From Terriglobus tenax (lineage in GTDB: Bacteria > Acidobacteriota > Terriglobia > Terriglobales > Acidobacteriaceae): a DNA stretch of 64,000 nucleotides. A program made the translations under genes and the position numbers. This document shows, one piece after another, positions 51,639 to 60,565 of this stretch (positions within the stretch are counted from its first letter, which is position 1; every line of letters starts with the position of its first letter). The DNA lies in contig NZ_JAGSYA010000003.1 in NCBI RefSeq assembly GCF_025685395.1, forward strand, positions 434,001 to 498,000. Reading direction: 5' to 3'. The notes under the pieces were generated by a model. That model did not search any database, was not told the DNA's origin, and worked only from the letters and a program-made list of their open reading frames with translations.

Positions 51639-52628
51639 TTAGCGACGTCCGCCGCCACCACCGCGTCCACCGCCGCCACCGAATCCGCCGCGGCTACCGC
51701 CACCGCCGAATCCACCACGGCTGCCACCGCTAAAGCCCCCACCGCCGAAGCCGCCGCGGGGGGCGCTCATGCTGCCGCCACCGAAGCTGCCACCACGGTT
51801 GCCGCCGAAGCTGGGCTGACCGCCGCCGAATCCACCGCGGCTGGGCTGGCTAAAGCTCTGGCCACCGTTGTAAGCCTGGCGGTTTCCGCCGAAGTTCTGG
51901 CCTCCCCCGTTGAAGCTGCCACGGTTCTGGTTGCCCTGGAACGACTGGCGGTTGCCACCGTTGTTGAATCCGCCACGGTTGCCGTCAAAGTTGCCACGGT
52001 TTCCGTTGTTGAATCCGCCGCGGTTGACGTTCACATTGGTGCGGTTGAAGTTGTTAACTGTCGTGCCACCGCGATAGTTGGCGAACCGGGCGGGCGGGTT
52101 GCGCTGGAAGCTGGCTCCGCCGGGGTGTACGGGGACACCGCGGAAGGGCTGGTTATAGAACGATCCGCGGAAGCCGGGCCCGAAGTTGCAGTAGGCGCGG
52201 TTGTACCAGAAGCGTCCCGAGTTCCAGTAGCCGCCGTAGAAGCCGGTTCCGAAATAGCCGAAGCCGTAGTTGATACCACCGTAGTAGCCAATGGAGGTAC
52301 CCCAGTAGCCAGGGTGCCACAGATAGGCGCTGCTGCCCCAGCCCCACCAGCCAGGTGTCCACAGGGCGCCGCTGTAAGGAGGAAGTACCCAGGTGCCATC
52401 GACCCAGTAGTAGCCGCCGTCACCGTAAGCCCAGTAGCCGGGTGTCCAGATATAGCCGTCGCCCGGGGCGACAGGCTGCGCGTACACAGGGATCGGGGGA
52501 GGGGCAATGCCTACGGAGACGAATACGGCAGCGTGCGCCGCCACGGGAGCAACTGCCGCTCCGAGAACAAGGGCCGAGCCCAGGAGCATTTTTCCAAACG
52601 ATTTACGAATTGTTCTGGCTACATCCAT
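51639..52628 (-). CDS. Exported YXWGXW-repeat, Gly/Asn-rich protein
   Basis: About 329 residues. A signal peptide of about 30 residues (RKSFGKMLLGSALVLGAAVAPVAAHA) is followed by YXWGXW-like aromatic repeats (PGDGYIWTPGYWAYGDGGYYWV, ALWTPGWWGWGSSAYLWHPGYW) at about residues 55-110, then an Asn/Gly-rich and finally Gly/Arg-rich tail (GGFGGGGSRGGFGGGG). It is predicted to be extracytoplasmic, perhaps a matrix or surface protein; function unknown. AAGGTG lies six bases before the ATG at 52628. The repeated tail could vary in length by slippage. Confidence 0.85.
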   Translation of the reverse strand: MDVARTIRKSFGKMLLGSALVLGAAVAPVAAHAAVFVSVGIAPPPIPVYAQPVAPGDGYIWTPGYWAYGDGGYYWVDGTWVLPPYSGALWTPGWWGWGSSAYLWHPGYWGTSIGYYGGINYGFGYFGTGFYGGYWNSGRFWYNRAYCNFGPGFRGSFYNQPFRGVPVHPGGASFQRNPPARFANYRGGTTVNNFNRTNVNVNRGGFNNGNRGNFDGNRGGFNNGGNRQSFQGNQNRGSFNGGGQNFGGNRQAYNGGQSFSQPSRGGFGGGQPSFGGNRGGSFGGGSMSAPRGGFGGGGFSGGSRGGFGGGGSRGGFGGGGGRGGGGGRR

Positions 52629-52774
52629 CAGGGTCACCTTGCCGTTGGTTCATCCTTCGTAGCCAATGGCTTGCGAGGATGCCCGGCGGGCTTCCGGCCC
52701 AAGAGCAAGAGGGTCCGGCGCTCGTTAAATTGGAACACCGGACCGGATGGAAAGTTGCTGGGTTGGGGAAATGA

Positions 52775-53047
52775 CTAGTGGGTCAGTGCCTGCCAGGCAC
52801 TATAGATATAGGTGCCCATGATGGCGGCTGTAGCCAGGCCGGCGGCTCCGCCAGCGAGGCGAACGACGGGGCCTAACTTGTTGACTTTCCGCAGAATCTC
52901 CTTCTGCTCGGATTGCTCGACGGTATTGGAATCGCTCAGGAAGAGTTGGTCCTCTTCATAGCGGGTAAGAGTTCCGCGATACGCCAGAAGTGCAAGGAAG
53001 CAGGCGGTCAATGCCGCCCAAACGATCAGCATGACTTGCATAGACAT
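52775..53047 (-). CDS. Small membrane protein, EEDQ family (paralogue A)
   Basis: 90 residues with two membrane helices: one N-terminal (MLIVWAALTACFLALLAY) and one C-terminal (LAGGAAGLATAAIMGTYIYSAW). Between them lie YRGTLTRYEEDQLFL and a charged coiled segment. The same arrangement, with YRG-LTR-EEDQ-FL conserved, occurs in the gene ending at 53496. GGAGGG precedes the ATG at 53047. No function is known to me for this family. Confidence 0.7.
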   Translation of the reverse strand: MSMQVMLIVWAALTACFLALLAYRGTLTRYEEDQLFLSDSNTVEQSEQKEILRKVNKLGPVVRLAGGAAGLATAAIMGTYIYSAWQALTH

Positions 53048-53200
53048 GTTGAAAACCCTCCGAAAGACTGCAATCGCCGGCTCGGGATACCGGGTGGGTC
53101 CGCTTATTGGGTTCGCGGGCTCTCGGGGTAGGCAGGGCCGTCCGCGCGGAATGATACTCCCGGCCATAACGAAAGAACCATAGATTTCAGAAAAATAGTT

Positions 53201-53365
53201 TCAGAGGCGAATCAGGGAGAAAAGCAGGGCAAAAACGCCCACCAGGGCTGCAATGGTGCCGAGCAGCAGGCCGACAATAAACAGTCCGGCCAGGCGACGC
53301 TGTTTTTCGGACGGGTGGGTGATGCCAAAGAAGTCGATAAACCAGTTGGCGATGCGGCTGACCAT
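53201..53365 (-). CDS. Small membrane protein, 54 residues
   Basis: A short frame with one amphipathic N terminus (MVSRIANWFIDFFGITHPSEKQRR) and one or two C-terminal membrane helices (LAGLFIVGLLLGTIAALVGVFALLFSLIRL). AAAGG lies upstream of the ATG. It sits between the two EEDQ-family paralogues on the same strand and may act with them. Family unknown. Confidence 0.55.
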   Translation of the reverse strand: MVSRIANWFIDFFGITHPSEKQRRLAGLFIVGLLLGTIAALVGVFALLFSLIRL

Positions 53366-53435
53366 ACGTGTGCCTTTCACTTTATAGGAAAGATATTGGC
53401 TGTGTCGTAAAGGATTCATTTGCGATGTACTTAAG

Positions 53436-53470
53436 CAGAACGGGCTGCCCAGTATGGGCAGCCCGTTCTG
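53436..53470. terminator. Terminator after EEDQ paralogue B
   Basis: A perfect 15-bp hairpin (CAGAACGGGCTGCCC and its complement, loop AGTAT) lying between the stop of the gene at 53496 and the next small gene. Confidence 0.8.
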
Positions 53471-53495
53471 AACCAAGGCGTATGCGGGAACCGGC

Positions 53496-53777
53496 TTATC
53501 CGTTCTGCAGAACATGGATAGCATTCATGACGTAGATTCCCAGCAGCGTGGCGGAGAGAGCGAGAATGCTTCCGCCAGCGAAGGCAACAAGTGGTTTGAG
53601 GAGACGAATCCTCCGCAGGATGGTGCCCTGCCGGCGTTTTTCCTCGCCGAGGATATTTTCATCCAGGAAGATCTGGTCTTCTTCCGCACGGGTAAGAAGA
53701 CCGCGATAGACCATCAGGACCGTGGTGGAGAGAAAAAGCAGGGTCCAGATTGTCCAGAGAAGAGTCATCGTGTGCAT
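53496..53777 (-). CDS. Small membrane protein, EEDQ family (paralogue B)
   Basis: 93 residues with the same plan as the gene at 52775: N-terminal helix (LLWTIWTLLFLSTTVLMVY), then YRGLLTRAEEDQIFLDEN, a basic coiled segment (EEKRRQGTILRRIRLLKPL) and a C-terminal helix (AGGSILALSATLLGIYVM). GGGAGG lies seven bases before the ATG at 53777. The pair probably arose by duplication. The charged loop with EEDQ would be cytoplasmic or periplasmic depending on orientation; function unknown. Confidence 0.72.
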   Translation of the reverse strand: MHTMTLLWTIWTLLFLSTTVLMVYRGLLTRAEEDQIFLDENILGEEKRRQGTILRRIRLLKPLVAFAGGSILALSATLLGIYVMNAIHVLQNG

Positions 53778-54083
53778 GATGCACCTCCCAAGGGTCGAAC
53801 CGGGTGTGCTTTCTGCAGCCGTCTGTGGGGAAACTGTGGGCCCGTCCACGACGGCGGTCAGGCCTACCGGGCGGGTCTGCAAAAGAGGCGAGCATGCAGG
53901 CTCGGAGGGTAGATAAGGCCACCCAATCGGAACTATACGCCTGTTTCGAATCTGCGGCGCAAGTTGCATCCATTTTGCTACGGAGGCATCCATTACTAAG
54001 AGTGCCGGGGAGAAAACGCCCCTTGCCCGCCTTTACCCGGGCGCATACACTTAGATGAAGACTGAAACATAGGAGTTCTGACC
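53778..54083. other. Divergent intergenic region
   Basis: 306 bases between the divergent small membrane protein and the Fe-S carrier gene. Nothing recognisable was found apart from the two expected promoters, which are not resolved by eye. Confidence 0.4.
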
Positions 54084-54464
54084 ATGGCCACTACTGCCGT
54101 TACCCCTGAGGTCGTTACCTCGCCGATGCCGCCGTCGCAGCCCGTCAATCTGACGCCCTCCGCGATTGTCAAGGTGAAGGAGATCATGGCGACGCAGGAT
54201 CCCGTTCCCGCCGGACTGCGCATTGGCGTTGTCGGTGGTGGATGCTCGGGCTTCCAGTACTCCATGAGCTTTGAGAACCAGCAGGGCATGATGGACAAGG
54301 TTGTCCGCTTTGACGACCTGAAGGTCTTTGTGGACGCTACCAGCGCCATGTATCTGAATGGCTGCACGGTGGATTACGTTGAGACGCTTGAGGCCGCCGG
54401 CTTCAAGTTCGAGAACCCCCAGGTGAAGAGCACCTGCGGTTGCGGATCGAGCTTCAGCGTATAA
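54084..54464 (+). CDS. A-type iron-sulfur carrier protein (ErpA/IscA family)
   Basis: A 126-residue HesB-fold protein. An N-terminal tail of about 20 residues precedes the domain NLTPSAIVKVKEIMATQ; the three cluster ligands are in GGGCSGFQY and the C-terminal TCGCGSSF (CxnCGC). It delivers Fe-S clusters to apo-enzymes. No isc or suf genes are adjacent, which fits ErpA, a stand-alone carrier often essential for respiration. A T-rich terminator follows at 54493. Confidence 0.92.
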   Translation: MATTAVTPEVVTSPMPPSQPVNLTPSAIVKVKEIMATQDPVPAGLRIGVVGGGCSGFQYSMSFENQQGMMDKVVRFDDLKVFVDATSAMYLNGCTVDYVETLEAAGFKFENPQVKSTCGCGSSFSV

Positions 54465-54492
54465 GCATTTCAGAATCGGTAATTGAGAGAAG

Positions 54493-54523
54493 GCCCCGCG
54501 AATCTGCGGGGTCTTTTCTTTTT
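54493..54523 (+). terminator. Terminator of the Fe-S carrier gene
   Basis: A GCCCCGC / GCGGGGT stem followed by a T-rich run (TCTTTTCTTTTT), about 28 bases after the stop. Confidence 0.85.
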
Positions 54524-54646
54524 GACTTCCGGAATGAGGTGCGCGGTCGCTCTGCGGTGGTTATGCTCCGATTGGCTGGAGGGGGAGTTTAACTTTCATC
54601 CGGGTAGGCCCAAAATGAGGGCCTGGCCCGTCTAAACTCATACAGA

Positions 54647-55846
54647 ATGACCGAGTTTGTCATCAAGTTAGCCGACGAGCGCGGCCGTGTGCAGGAGCAG
54701 GTTCATGCCGCCGCCACGGCGGAGGAACTGCGTCTGCGGTTTGCCCAGGCCGGATATCTGGTGTATTCGGTCAAACCGCGGTCGGTGCTGGCCTCTGGCC
54801 GCAAGAAAAAGATCAAGCTGGATATCTTTTTGATCTTCAACCAGCAGTTTTTGACGCTGATCCGTGCCGGTTTGCCGATTCTTGGCTCGCTGGACCTGTT
54901 GACCGCTGGGCAGAAGGACCTGAATCTGAAGGCGCAACTTGAGGATGTAGCTGCGCGGGTCAGGACGGGAGAGTCGCTGTCCACGGCGTTTGAGGCGCAG
55001 ACCGGGGTTCCGATTATCTATACGACGACGCTGCTGGCGGGCGAACGCTCCGGCAACCTGGAAGAGGTGCTGCAGCGATTTGTGGACTTCCAGCGGATGT
55101 CGCTGAGCTTTACCAAGAAGCTGCGTTCGGCGCTGGTGTATCCCATTGTGCTGGTGCTGATGGTTGTCGCCATCATGATCTTCCTGCTGACCTTTGTGAT
55201 TCCGCGCTTTTCAGAGCTGTATGAGCAGCTAAATACGCCGCTGCCGGGAATCACGGTCTTTCTGCTGGACCTGGGAAAGAAGGCGCAGACCTATGGAATT
55301 TATGTCGCGCTAGCCTTTGCGGCTGGGGCATATGTGTTCTTCCGCTGGTTGAAGACCGATACCGGCAATGCCCTGGTGGACAAGGTGCGTATCCGGCTGC
55401 CGCTGGCCGGCCCGGTGTGGCTGAAGTACCAGGTGGCTCTGTTCTCCCGGACTCTGTCGACGCTGTTGACCGGCGGTTTGCCGCTGGTTCCGGCGCTGGA
55501 GACAGCGGCCAAGTCGATCAACAGCCGCCAGACGGCGATGGCGGTCTATGCCTCGGTTGGTTCGGTTCGAGAGGGTAAGGGGCTGGCGGTTTCCCTGCGT
55601 GGGACGAAGATTTTTCCTGACCTGGCGACGGAGATGATTGAGGTGGGCGAGTCGACGGGCGCGCTGCCGGCGATGTTGAACTCGGTGGCGGAGTTTTTTG
55701 AGGAAGATGTGCAGCTTTCCCTGTCGGCCGCGATGAGCCTGATTGAGCCGATTCTTCTGGTCTTTATGGGTATCGTGATTGCCGTTATTCTTATCTCGCT
55801 CTACCTGCCGATCTTCTCGCTGGGTGCGGGCGGAATGGGGCAGTAA
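54647..55846 (+). CDS. Type II secretion / type IV pilus inner-membrane platform protein (GspF/PilC family)
   Basis: A 399-residue protein with two T2SSF domains (about residues 68-190 and 270-390), each cytoplasmic, separated by membrane helices at about 170-190, 215-235 and 370-395. Typical segments: FNQQFLTLIRAGLPILGSLDLL and LFSRTLSTLLTGGLPLVPALETAA (duplicated motif), ending in ILLVFMGIVIAVILISLYLPIF. First gene of a seven-gene operon with the ATPase next. Confidence 0.92.
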   Translation: MTEFVIKLADERGRVQEQVHAAATAEELRLRFAQAGYLVYSVKPRSVLASGRKKKIKLDIFLIFNQQFLTLIRAGLPILGSLDLLTAGQKDLNLKAQLEDVAARVRTGESLSTAFEAQTGVPIIYTTTLLAGERSGNLEEVLQRFVDFQRMSLSFTKKLRSALVYPIVLVLMVVAIMIFLLTFVIPRFSELYEQLNTPLPGITVFLLDLGKKAQTYGIYVALAFAAGAYVFFRWLKTDTGNALVDKVRIRLPLAGPVWLKYQVALFSRTLSTLLTGGLPLVPALETAAKSINSRQTAMAVYASVGSVREGKGLAVSLRGTKIFPDLATEMIEVGESTGALPAMLNSVAEFFEEDVQLSLSAAMSLIEPILLVFMGIVIAVILISLYLPIFSLGAGGMGQ

Positions 55847-55877
55847 ACACTTGGCAGGAAACGGAGTCCAATAGACC

Positions 55878-57524
55878 ATGGCACAAGCCCCCATCGCGAT
55901 CCCGCTGCCTGCGGCGAATGGCCTGGAATTGAATGAGGTGGAGCGCGCGCAGATGCTGGCGCGGCGCTATCACGCCGAGTTTGTGGATCTGAAAAACTTC
56001 AAGATTCAGCATGAGCTGTTTCGCACGGTGCCGGTGGAACTGATGTTCCGCTACAACTTCGTTCCGCTGGAGCAGAAGACGGATGGCCGGCTGGTGATTG
56101 CGGTAAGCGATCCGTCGAAGCTGATGGTGCTGGACGAGGTTGCCTCCCTGCTTTCGGCAAGGCTGATTGCGCGTGTCGCGACACTGTCGCAGATTACCGA
56201 CCTGCTGAAGAAGAATGAGCAGTCGCAGCGCGTGCTGGAAGAGGCCAGCGAGGGGCTGACCTTCGACGTGATCTCGCTGGAAGACAACCCGGACGAGAAC
56301 ATCTCCATTGAGAAGCTGACCAGCGAGGAAGATATCTCGCCGATTATCCGCCTGGTGGATACGACGATCTTCACCGCGCTGGAGCGGCGTGCTTCGGATA
56401 TTCACCTGGAGACGTACGACGACTCGCTTCTGGTGAAGTACCGTATCGATGGTGTGTTGACACAGGCCATGGCTCCGATTGCACGCGAGCATCACCAGAC
56501 GATCCTGTCGCGTATCAAGGTCATGAGCGAACTGGATATTGCCGAGCGGCGCGTGCCGCAGGATGGCCGCTTCCGGGTGCGTTACAAGGGGCGCCTGATC
56601 GATTTCCGCGTGTCCATTATGCCGACGGTGCATGGCGAGAATGCCGTGCTTCGCGTGCTGGACAAGGAGTCGATGAGCGAAAAGTTCACCAAGCTGAGCC
56701 TGGATGTCGTGGGCTTTGGTGAAGAGGATCTCCGCCGTTTCCGCCGCTACATCAAGGAGCCGTACGGCATGGTGCTGGTGACCGGTCCGACGGGTTCCGG
56801 CAAGACGACGACGCTTTACGCCGCATTGAACGAGATCAAGAGCGAAGAAGACAAGATCATCACGATCGAGGACCCGGTCGAGTACCAGATCCGTGGCATC
56901 ACGCAGATCCCGGTCAATGAGAAGAAGGGGTTGACCTTTGCCCGCGGTCTGCGTTCGATTCTGCGTCATGACCCGGACAAGATCCTGGTGGGCGAAATCC
57001 GCGATGCGGAGACGGCGCAGATTGCCATCAACTCGGCGCTGACGGGTCACCTGGTGTTTACGACGGTCCACGCGAACAATGTGGTGGACGTGCTGGGCCG
57101 CTTCCTGAATATGGGCGTGGAGCCGTATAACTTCGTCTCGGCGTTGAACTGTATCCTGGCGCAGCGCCTGGTTCGCCAGATCTGCGACTTCTGCGCACAC
57201 TTTGTCACCTATGACGATGAAACTCTGATCCAGAGCGGCCTGGAGCCGGAGGAGTGGCGCGGGTTCCGTTTCCGCGAGGGAGCGGGATGCATGGAGTGCG
57301 GTGGCACCGGCTTCCGCGGGCGTTCCGCGATTCATGAGCTGCTGGAGCTGGATGACGAGATCCGTGAGATGCTGCTGGCCAAGAAACCGGGTTCGGAGAT
57401 TCGCAAGGTGGCCGGGAATAAAGGTATGGCGTTTCTGCGTGACTCAGCCCTGCAACGCGTGCGTGCCGGTATTACTACCTTGAAGGAGATCAACAAGGTA
57501 ACCTTTATCGAGGCGACCCGGTAA
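55878..57524 (+). CDS. Assembly ATPase GspE/PilB family
   Basis: A 548-residue hexameric ATPase that drives (pseudo)pilus assembly. The N-terminal GSPII_E_N domain covers residues about 25-110. The core has RRASDIHLE, Walker A GPTGSGKTTTLY, the Asp box (IITIEDPVEYQI), Walker B LVGEIRDAETA, the His box TGHLVFTTVHANN and the zinc tetracysteine CDFC ... CMEC typical of GspE/PilB. It lies 31 bases after the platform gene; 11 bases separate it from the PilM-like gene. Confidence 0.94.
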   Translation: MAQAPIAIPLPAANGLELNEVERAQMLARRYHAEFVDLKNFKIQHELFRTVPVELMFRYNFVPLEQKTDGRLVIAVSDPSKLMVLDEVASLLSARLIARVATLSQITDLLKKNEQSQRVLEEASEGLTFDVISLEDNPDENISIEKLTSEEDISPIIRLVDTTIFTALERRASDIHLETYDDSLLVKYRIDGVLTQAMAPIAREHHQTILSRIKVMSELDIAERRVPQDGRFRVRYKGRLIDFRVSIMPTVHGENAVLRVLDKESMSEKFTKLSLDVVGFGEEDLRRFRRYIKEPYGMVLVTGPTGSGKTTTLYAALNEIKSEEDKIITIEDPVEYQIRGITQIPVNEKKGLTFARGLRSILRHDPDKILVGEIRDAETAQIAINSALTGHLVFTTVHANNVVDVLGRFLNMGVEPYNFVSALNCILAQRLVRQICDFCAHFVTYDDETLIQSGLEPEEWRGFRFREGAGCMECGGTGFRGRSAIHELLELDDEIREMLLAKKPGSEIRKVAGNKGMAFLRDSALQRVRAGITTLKEINKVTFIEATR

Positions 57525-57535
57525 ATCATCGACGC

Positions 57536-58546
57536 ATGTCATTTCTTTCCAAGTTGAGTGGTACCTATCAGCGACCTCGCCTGGCAGCGGAGTTGCGGAC
57601 GCGGTCTGTGGTTGCGGCTGCGGCCGACGCTACGACGGAGCCGTTGCGCGCTGTGGCTCAGGCGGCGCTGGCCGAGGGTGCTTTGACGCCTTCGCTCAGG
57701 ATTCCGAATCTTGCTGACCGTGTGGCGGTCGCATCGGCGCTGCGTTCCGCGCTGGAGCGTGTGGCCACGCAGTCGCGCGATGTGACCCTTGTAATTCCTG
57801 ATGCGACGGCACGCGTGGTGTTGCTGGACTTTGACGTGATGCCTTCGAAGTCAGAGGATGCCGACAGCGTGGTGCGCTTCCGGTTGAAGCGCATGTTGCC
57901 GTTTGACGCGGACACGGCCGCGGTGAGCTACCAGGTGATGAACGAGACGAGGGGCAGCGTGAGTGTACTGGCGGTTGCCATGCCTGCGGATCTTCGTAAT
58001 GAGTACGAGCAGGCTGTACGTGAGGCCGGTTATGAGCCGGGAGCCATGCTGCCCTCGTCGCTGGCTGCCGTGGCGTCGCTTGATCCGGCTGACCCGAAGC
58101 CGCAGCTTCTGCTGAATATTGATGAGTCCAGCATGACCACGGCCATTGTGAAGGGTGGTGTGCTGGTGCTGTACCGTACGGTTGAGTTTGCCCACATGGA
58201 GGCACTTGCGGCAGAGCCTGCTCCGGTGGCTGAAGACCCGACCTCGGCGCTGGCCGCGATGCAGGCGGATGTGCTGCTGGCGGAGGTGGAGCACCTGAGC
58301 CAGACGGATGAGATTGCTCGCGCGATCTCTGTCTCGACCGCATATTTTGAGGACACGCAGGGAGCTCTGCCGGACGAGATTCTGGTTGCCGGCAGCTGGC
58401 CTTCGAGCGAGCTGGAAAGAATCGCCGTAGCCACGGTTGGCGACGGCATGAAGCTGCGCGAGATTGTTCGGGTGGAAGATCTGCTGACGACACCTTCGGT
58501 GGCCCGCAATCTTCTGGCCGGTGTGAGAGGAGCTCTGAAGGGCTGA
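57536..58546 (+). CDS. PilM/GspL-like actin-fold pilus assembly protein
   Basis: A 336-residue cytoplasmic protein related to PilM or the N-terminal part of GspL. Visible parts are VTLVIPDATARVVLLDFDVMPSKSEDADSVVRFRLKRMLPFDADTAAVSYQV, an actin-like subdomain pattern, and LLLNIDESSMTTAIVKGGVLVLYRTVEF. The normal PilM N-terminal LGIDIGSSSVK motif is not clear, so this is a divergent member. No membrane segment, so it needs the next protein (PilN-like) to be anchored. The stop overlaps the next start (TGATG). Confidence 0.78.
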   Translation: MSFLSKLSGTYQRPRLAAELRTRSVVAAAADATTEPLRAVAQAALAEGALTPSLRIPNLADRVAVASALRSALERVATQSRDVTLVIPDATARVVLLDFDVMPSKSEDADSVVRFRLKRMLPFDADTAAVSYQVMNETRGSVSVLAVAMPADLRNEYEQAVREAGYEPGAMLPSSLAAVASLDPADPKPQLLLNIDESSMTTAIVKGGVLVLYRTVEFAHMEALAAEPAPVAEDPTSALAAMQADVLLAEVEHLSQTDEIARAISVSTAYFEDTQGALPDEILVAGSWPSSELERIAVATVGDGMKLREIVRVEDLLTTPSVARNLLAGVRGALKG

Positions 58547-59289
58547 TGCGTATTCAGATCAATCTCGCGTCGCGGCCGTTTGTGGAGCTTGGGCCGGTCT
58601 TCAAGCGGCTGCGCATAGCCATGGCCGCGCTGGGTGTACTGGCGGTGGTGCTGGGCGGTTTGCTGTATCTGGAGTCCGCAAAGGCGGACAAAGCCGAAAC
58701 GGAACTGGCGAAGCTGCGTAATCACACGTCTGACCTGCAGCGTGAGCGCAGCCGCAATGAGTCCCGGATGCATCAGCCTGTGAATGCGGCGGCGCTGGAG
58801 CGGTCGCGCTTCCTGAACGACCTGTTCCTGCGCAAGGGGTTCAGCTGGACGGCCGTGATGATGGACCTGGAGAATGTGCTTCCGGCCGGTGTGCAGGTGT
58901 CGTCGATTGAGCCGCAGATTGGCAGCGACGGCGAGGTGCATATTCGCCTGCGTGTGCTGGGCGATCGCGATAAGGCGGTGGACCTGGTGCGCAACCTGGA
59001 GCATTCGCGTCGCTTTGCGGGACCGAGGCTGGCGAGTGAGTCCCTGCAGACCAGCGGCAACCAGCCGGCATTTCAGATGGCGGCGATGGGCAACGTGGAG
59101 TTCGATATTCTTTCCGGCTATAACCCGCTGGCTCCTCGCACGGAGGCGAAAAAGGACGAGCAGGGCAATGCTCCAAAGCTGGAGAAGCCAGGTTCGCATG
59201 CGCCTGTGAAGCCACGCGTGACCTCGCCGTCGAAACCGGCAGCGAAGAACGCAGTGGCTCCGGCGAAGAAGGGAGCGGCGAAACGATGA
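58546..59289 (+). CDS. PilN-like pilus assembly protein
   Basis: A 247-residue bitopic protein: short cytoplasmic N terminus with the PilM-binding INLASRPFVEL motif (residues 4-14), a membrane helix (about 25-45), a coiled coil (KADKAETELAKLRNHTSDLQRERSRNE), a ferredoxin-like periplasmic domain (FSWTAVMMDLENVLPAGVQVSSIEPQI) and a Lys/Pro/Ala-rich tail. It overlaps the preceding gene by one base and the next by ATGA. The tail is not a usual feature. Confidence 0.82.
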   Translation: MRIQINLASRPFVELGPVFKRLRIAMAALGVLAVVLGGLLYLESAKADKAETELAKLRNHTSDLQRERSRNESRMHQPVNAAALERSRFLNDLFLRKGFSWTAVMMDLENVLPAGVQVSSIEPQIGSDGEVHIRLRVLGDRDKAVDLVRNLEHSRRFAGPRLASESLQTSGNQPAFQMAAMGNVEFDILSGYNPLAPRTEAKKDEQGNAPKLEKPGSHAPVKPRVTSPSKPAAKNAVAPAKKGAAKR

Positions 59290-59933
59290 GCACTCCTGCC
59301 GTAACTCCGAATGTCATGACGCGCCGTGTCGCGGCTGCATTGACTCCGCTGAACCTGCATGTCGCGGGTGTGATGGTGCTGGTCGCCGTGAATCTTTACC
59401 TGGCGGTACACCTGTTTTTCTCGTGGAACACACTTCGCCAGAGCAGCGGTGAGGCGGTATCGCAACAGCAGGTAGCGTTGAAGACCGCCGACATTGCCGC
59501 GCAGCCCTTGCGTGGATTGGACGACAAACTGGCGAAATCGCGCGAGGAAGCGGACAAGTTTGCCGTGGAGCGTTTGCCGTATGCGTATTCGGCTGTTGCC
59601 GCCGAGCTTGGCTTGCTGGCCAAAAAGCAGAATGTGCGCCTGACGCGTGTGCAGTACTCGCCAACCGATGCCGCGGATGCGCCTGATCCTGACCTGACCG
59701 AGGTCCGCCTGGATGCTACGCTTTCCGGCGACTACCGTCCGCTGGTGCAGTTTGTGAACTCGTTGGAGCGCGATAAAACCTTCTTCCTGATTGGCGCTGT
59801 GACCTTTACCGGGCAGACAGGTGGCGGGCAGAACAATTCGCCTGTCGGGTCTGTGGTGAACCTACGGTTGCGCCTGACGACGTATCTGCGGAAGCCTTTG
59901 CCGTCTGACACCAGGCAGGAGGCGAAGCGATGA
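59286..59933 (+). CDS. PilO/GspM-like pilus assembly protein
   Basis: A 215-residue bitopic protein: membrane helix at about residues 22-42 (LHVAGVMVLVAVNLYLAVHLFF), coiled segment, then a ferredoxin-like domain (VAAELGLLAKKQNVRLTRVQYSP ... LDATLSGDYRPLVQFVNSLERDKTFFLIGAVTFTG). This is the usual partner of PilN, with which it forms a heterodimer on the periplasmic side. It overlaps both neighbours by four bases (ATGA). Confidence 0.8.
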   Translation: MSTPAVTPNVMTRRVAAALTPLNLHVAGVMVLVAVNLYLAVHLFFSWNTLRQSSGEAVSQQQVALKTADIAAQPLRGLDDKLAKSREEADKFAVERLPYAYSAVAAELGLLAKKQNVRLTRVQYSPTDAADAPDPDLTEVRLDATLSGDYRPLVQFVNSLERDKTFFLIGAVTFTGQTGGGQNNSPVGSVVNLRLRLTTYLRKPLPSDTRQEAKR

Positions 59934-60565
59934 AGGGAAACAAAGAAGAGAAACAGAAGCTCATCGCGGGCGTTATTTTCGGCGTTCTTATCGTGGGCTA
60001 TCTTGGCTACTTCGTGTGGGACAACTTCCTTAGTTCGCCTCCAGCTACGGCGCAACCCAAGGCTCCGGTGATTCGTGACCTGACGCCCAGCGGGGCATCG
60101 CAGGGTCCGTCGCGGCCGGGAAAAACAGCCGCGCCTGCAGCGAAAAAGGTAGGAACGACGGCGGCGCAGCTTGACCCCACGCTGCATATGGAAGCGATGA
60201 AGGCTGCCGAGTCGCTGGAGTACTCCGGCTCAGGCAGAAACATCTTCTCCATGAGTTCTGCTCCGCCAGTGGTCAATATTCCAAAGCCCGTTGCCTCGGC
60301 TCGTCCGCAGGCCCAGCAGCCTGCATTTACGGCTCCGGTTGGACCGCCGCCGCCCCCGCCGATCAACCTGCGTTTCTTTGGTGTGGCGACGCGTAAGGAT
60401 GGCCAGCGGCAGGCGTTCCTGCTGCAGGGCGAAGATGTGTTTCTGGCCAAGGCTGGTGATATTGTGGCGCGGCGCTACAAGGTGATGAGCGTGAATGCGA
60501 CGTCGGCCATCATCGTGGACATGACCAACAACAACCAGCAGACCATTCCCCTGGTGACGCAATGA
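59930..60565 (+). CDS. PilP/GspC-like periplasmic protein
   Basis: A 211-residue protein: membrane helix (about residues 10-30), a Pro/Ala-rich linker, then a small beta domain with INLRFFGVATRKDGQRQAFLLQGEDVFLAKAGDIVARRYKVMSV, the homology-region fold of PilP and GspC that normally contacts the secretin N domains. It differs from PilP in lacking a lipobox cysteine. The presence of a secretin-contacting domain without a secretin gene in view is notable. It overlaps the next gene by ATGA. Confidence 0.75.
   Translation: MKGNKEEKQKLIAGVIFGVLIVGYLGYFVWDNFLSSPPATAQPKAPVIRDLTPSGASQGPSRPGKTAAPAAKKVGTTAAQLDPTLHMEAMKAAESLEYSGSGRNIFSMSSAPPVVNIPKPVASARPQAQQPAFTAPVGPPPPPPINLRFFGVATRKDGQRQAFLLQGEDVFLAKAGDIVARRYKVMSVNATSAIIVDMTNNNQQTIPLVTQ

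Noticed and set aside
55791-57335. Minus-strand 514-residue frame antisense to the GspE-like gene
   Set aside because: Shadow of the conserved ATPase; composition typical of antisense frames.
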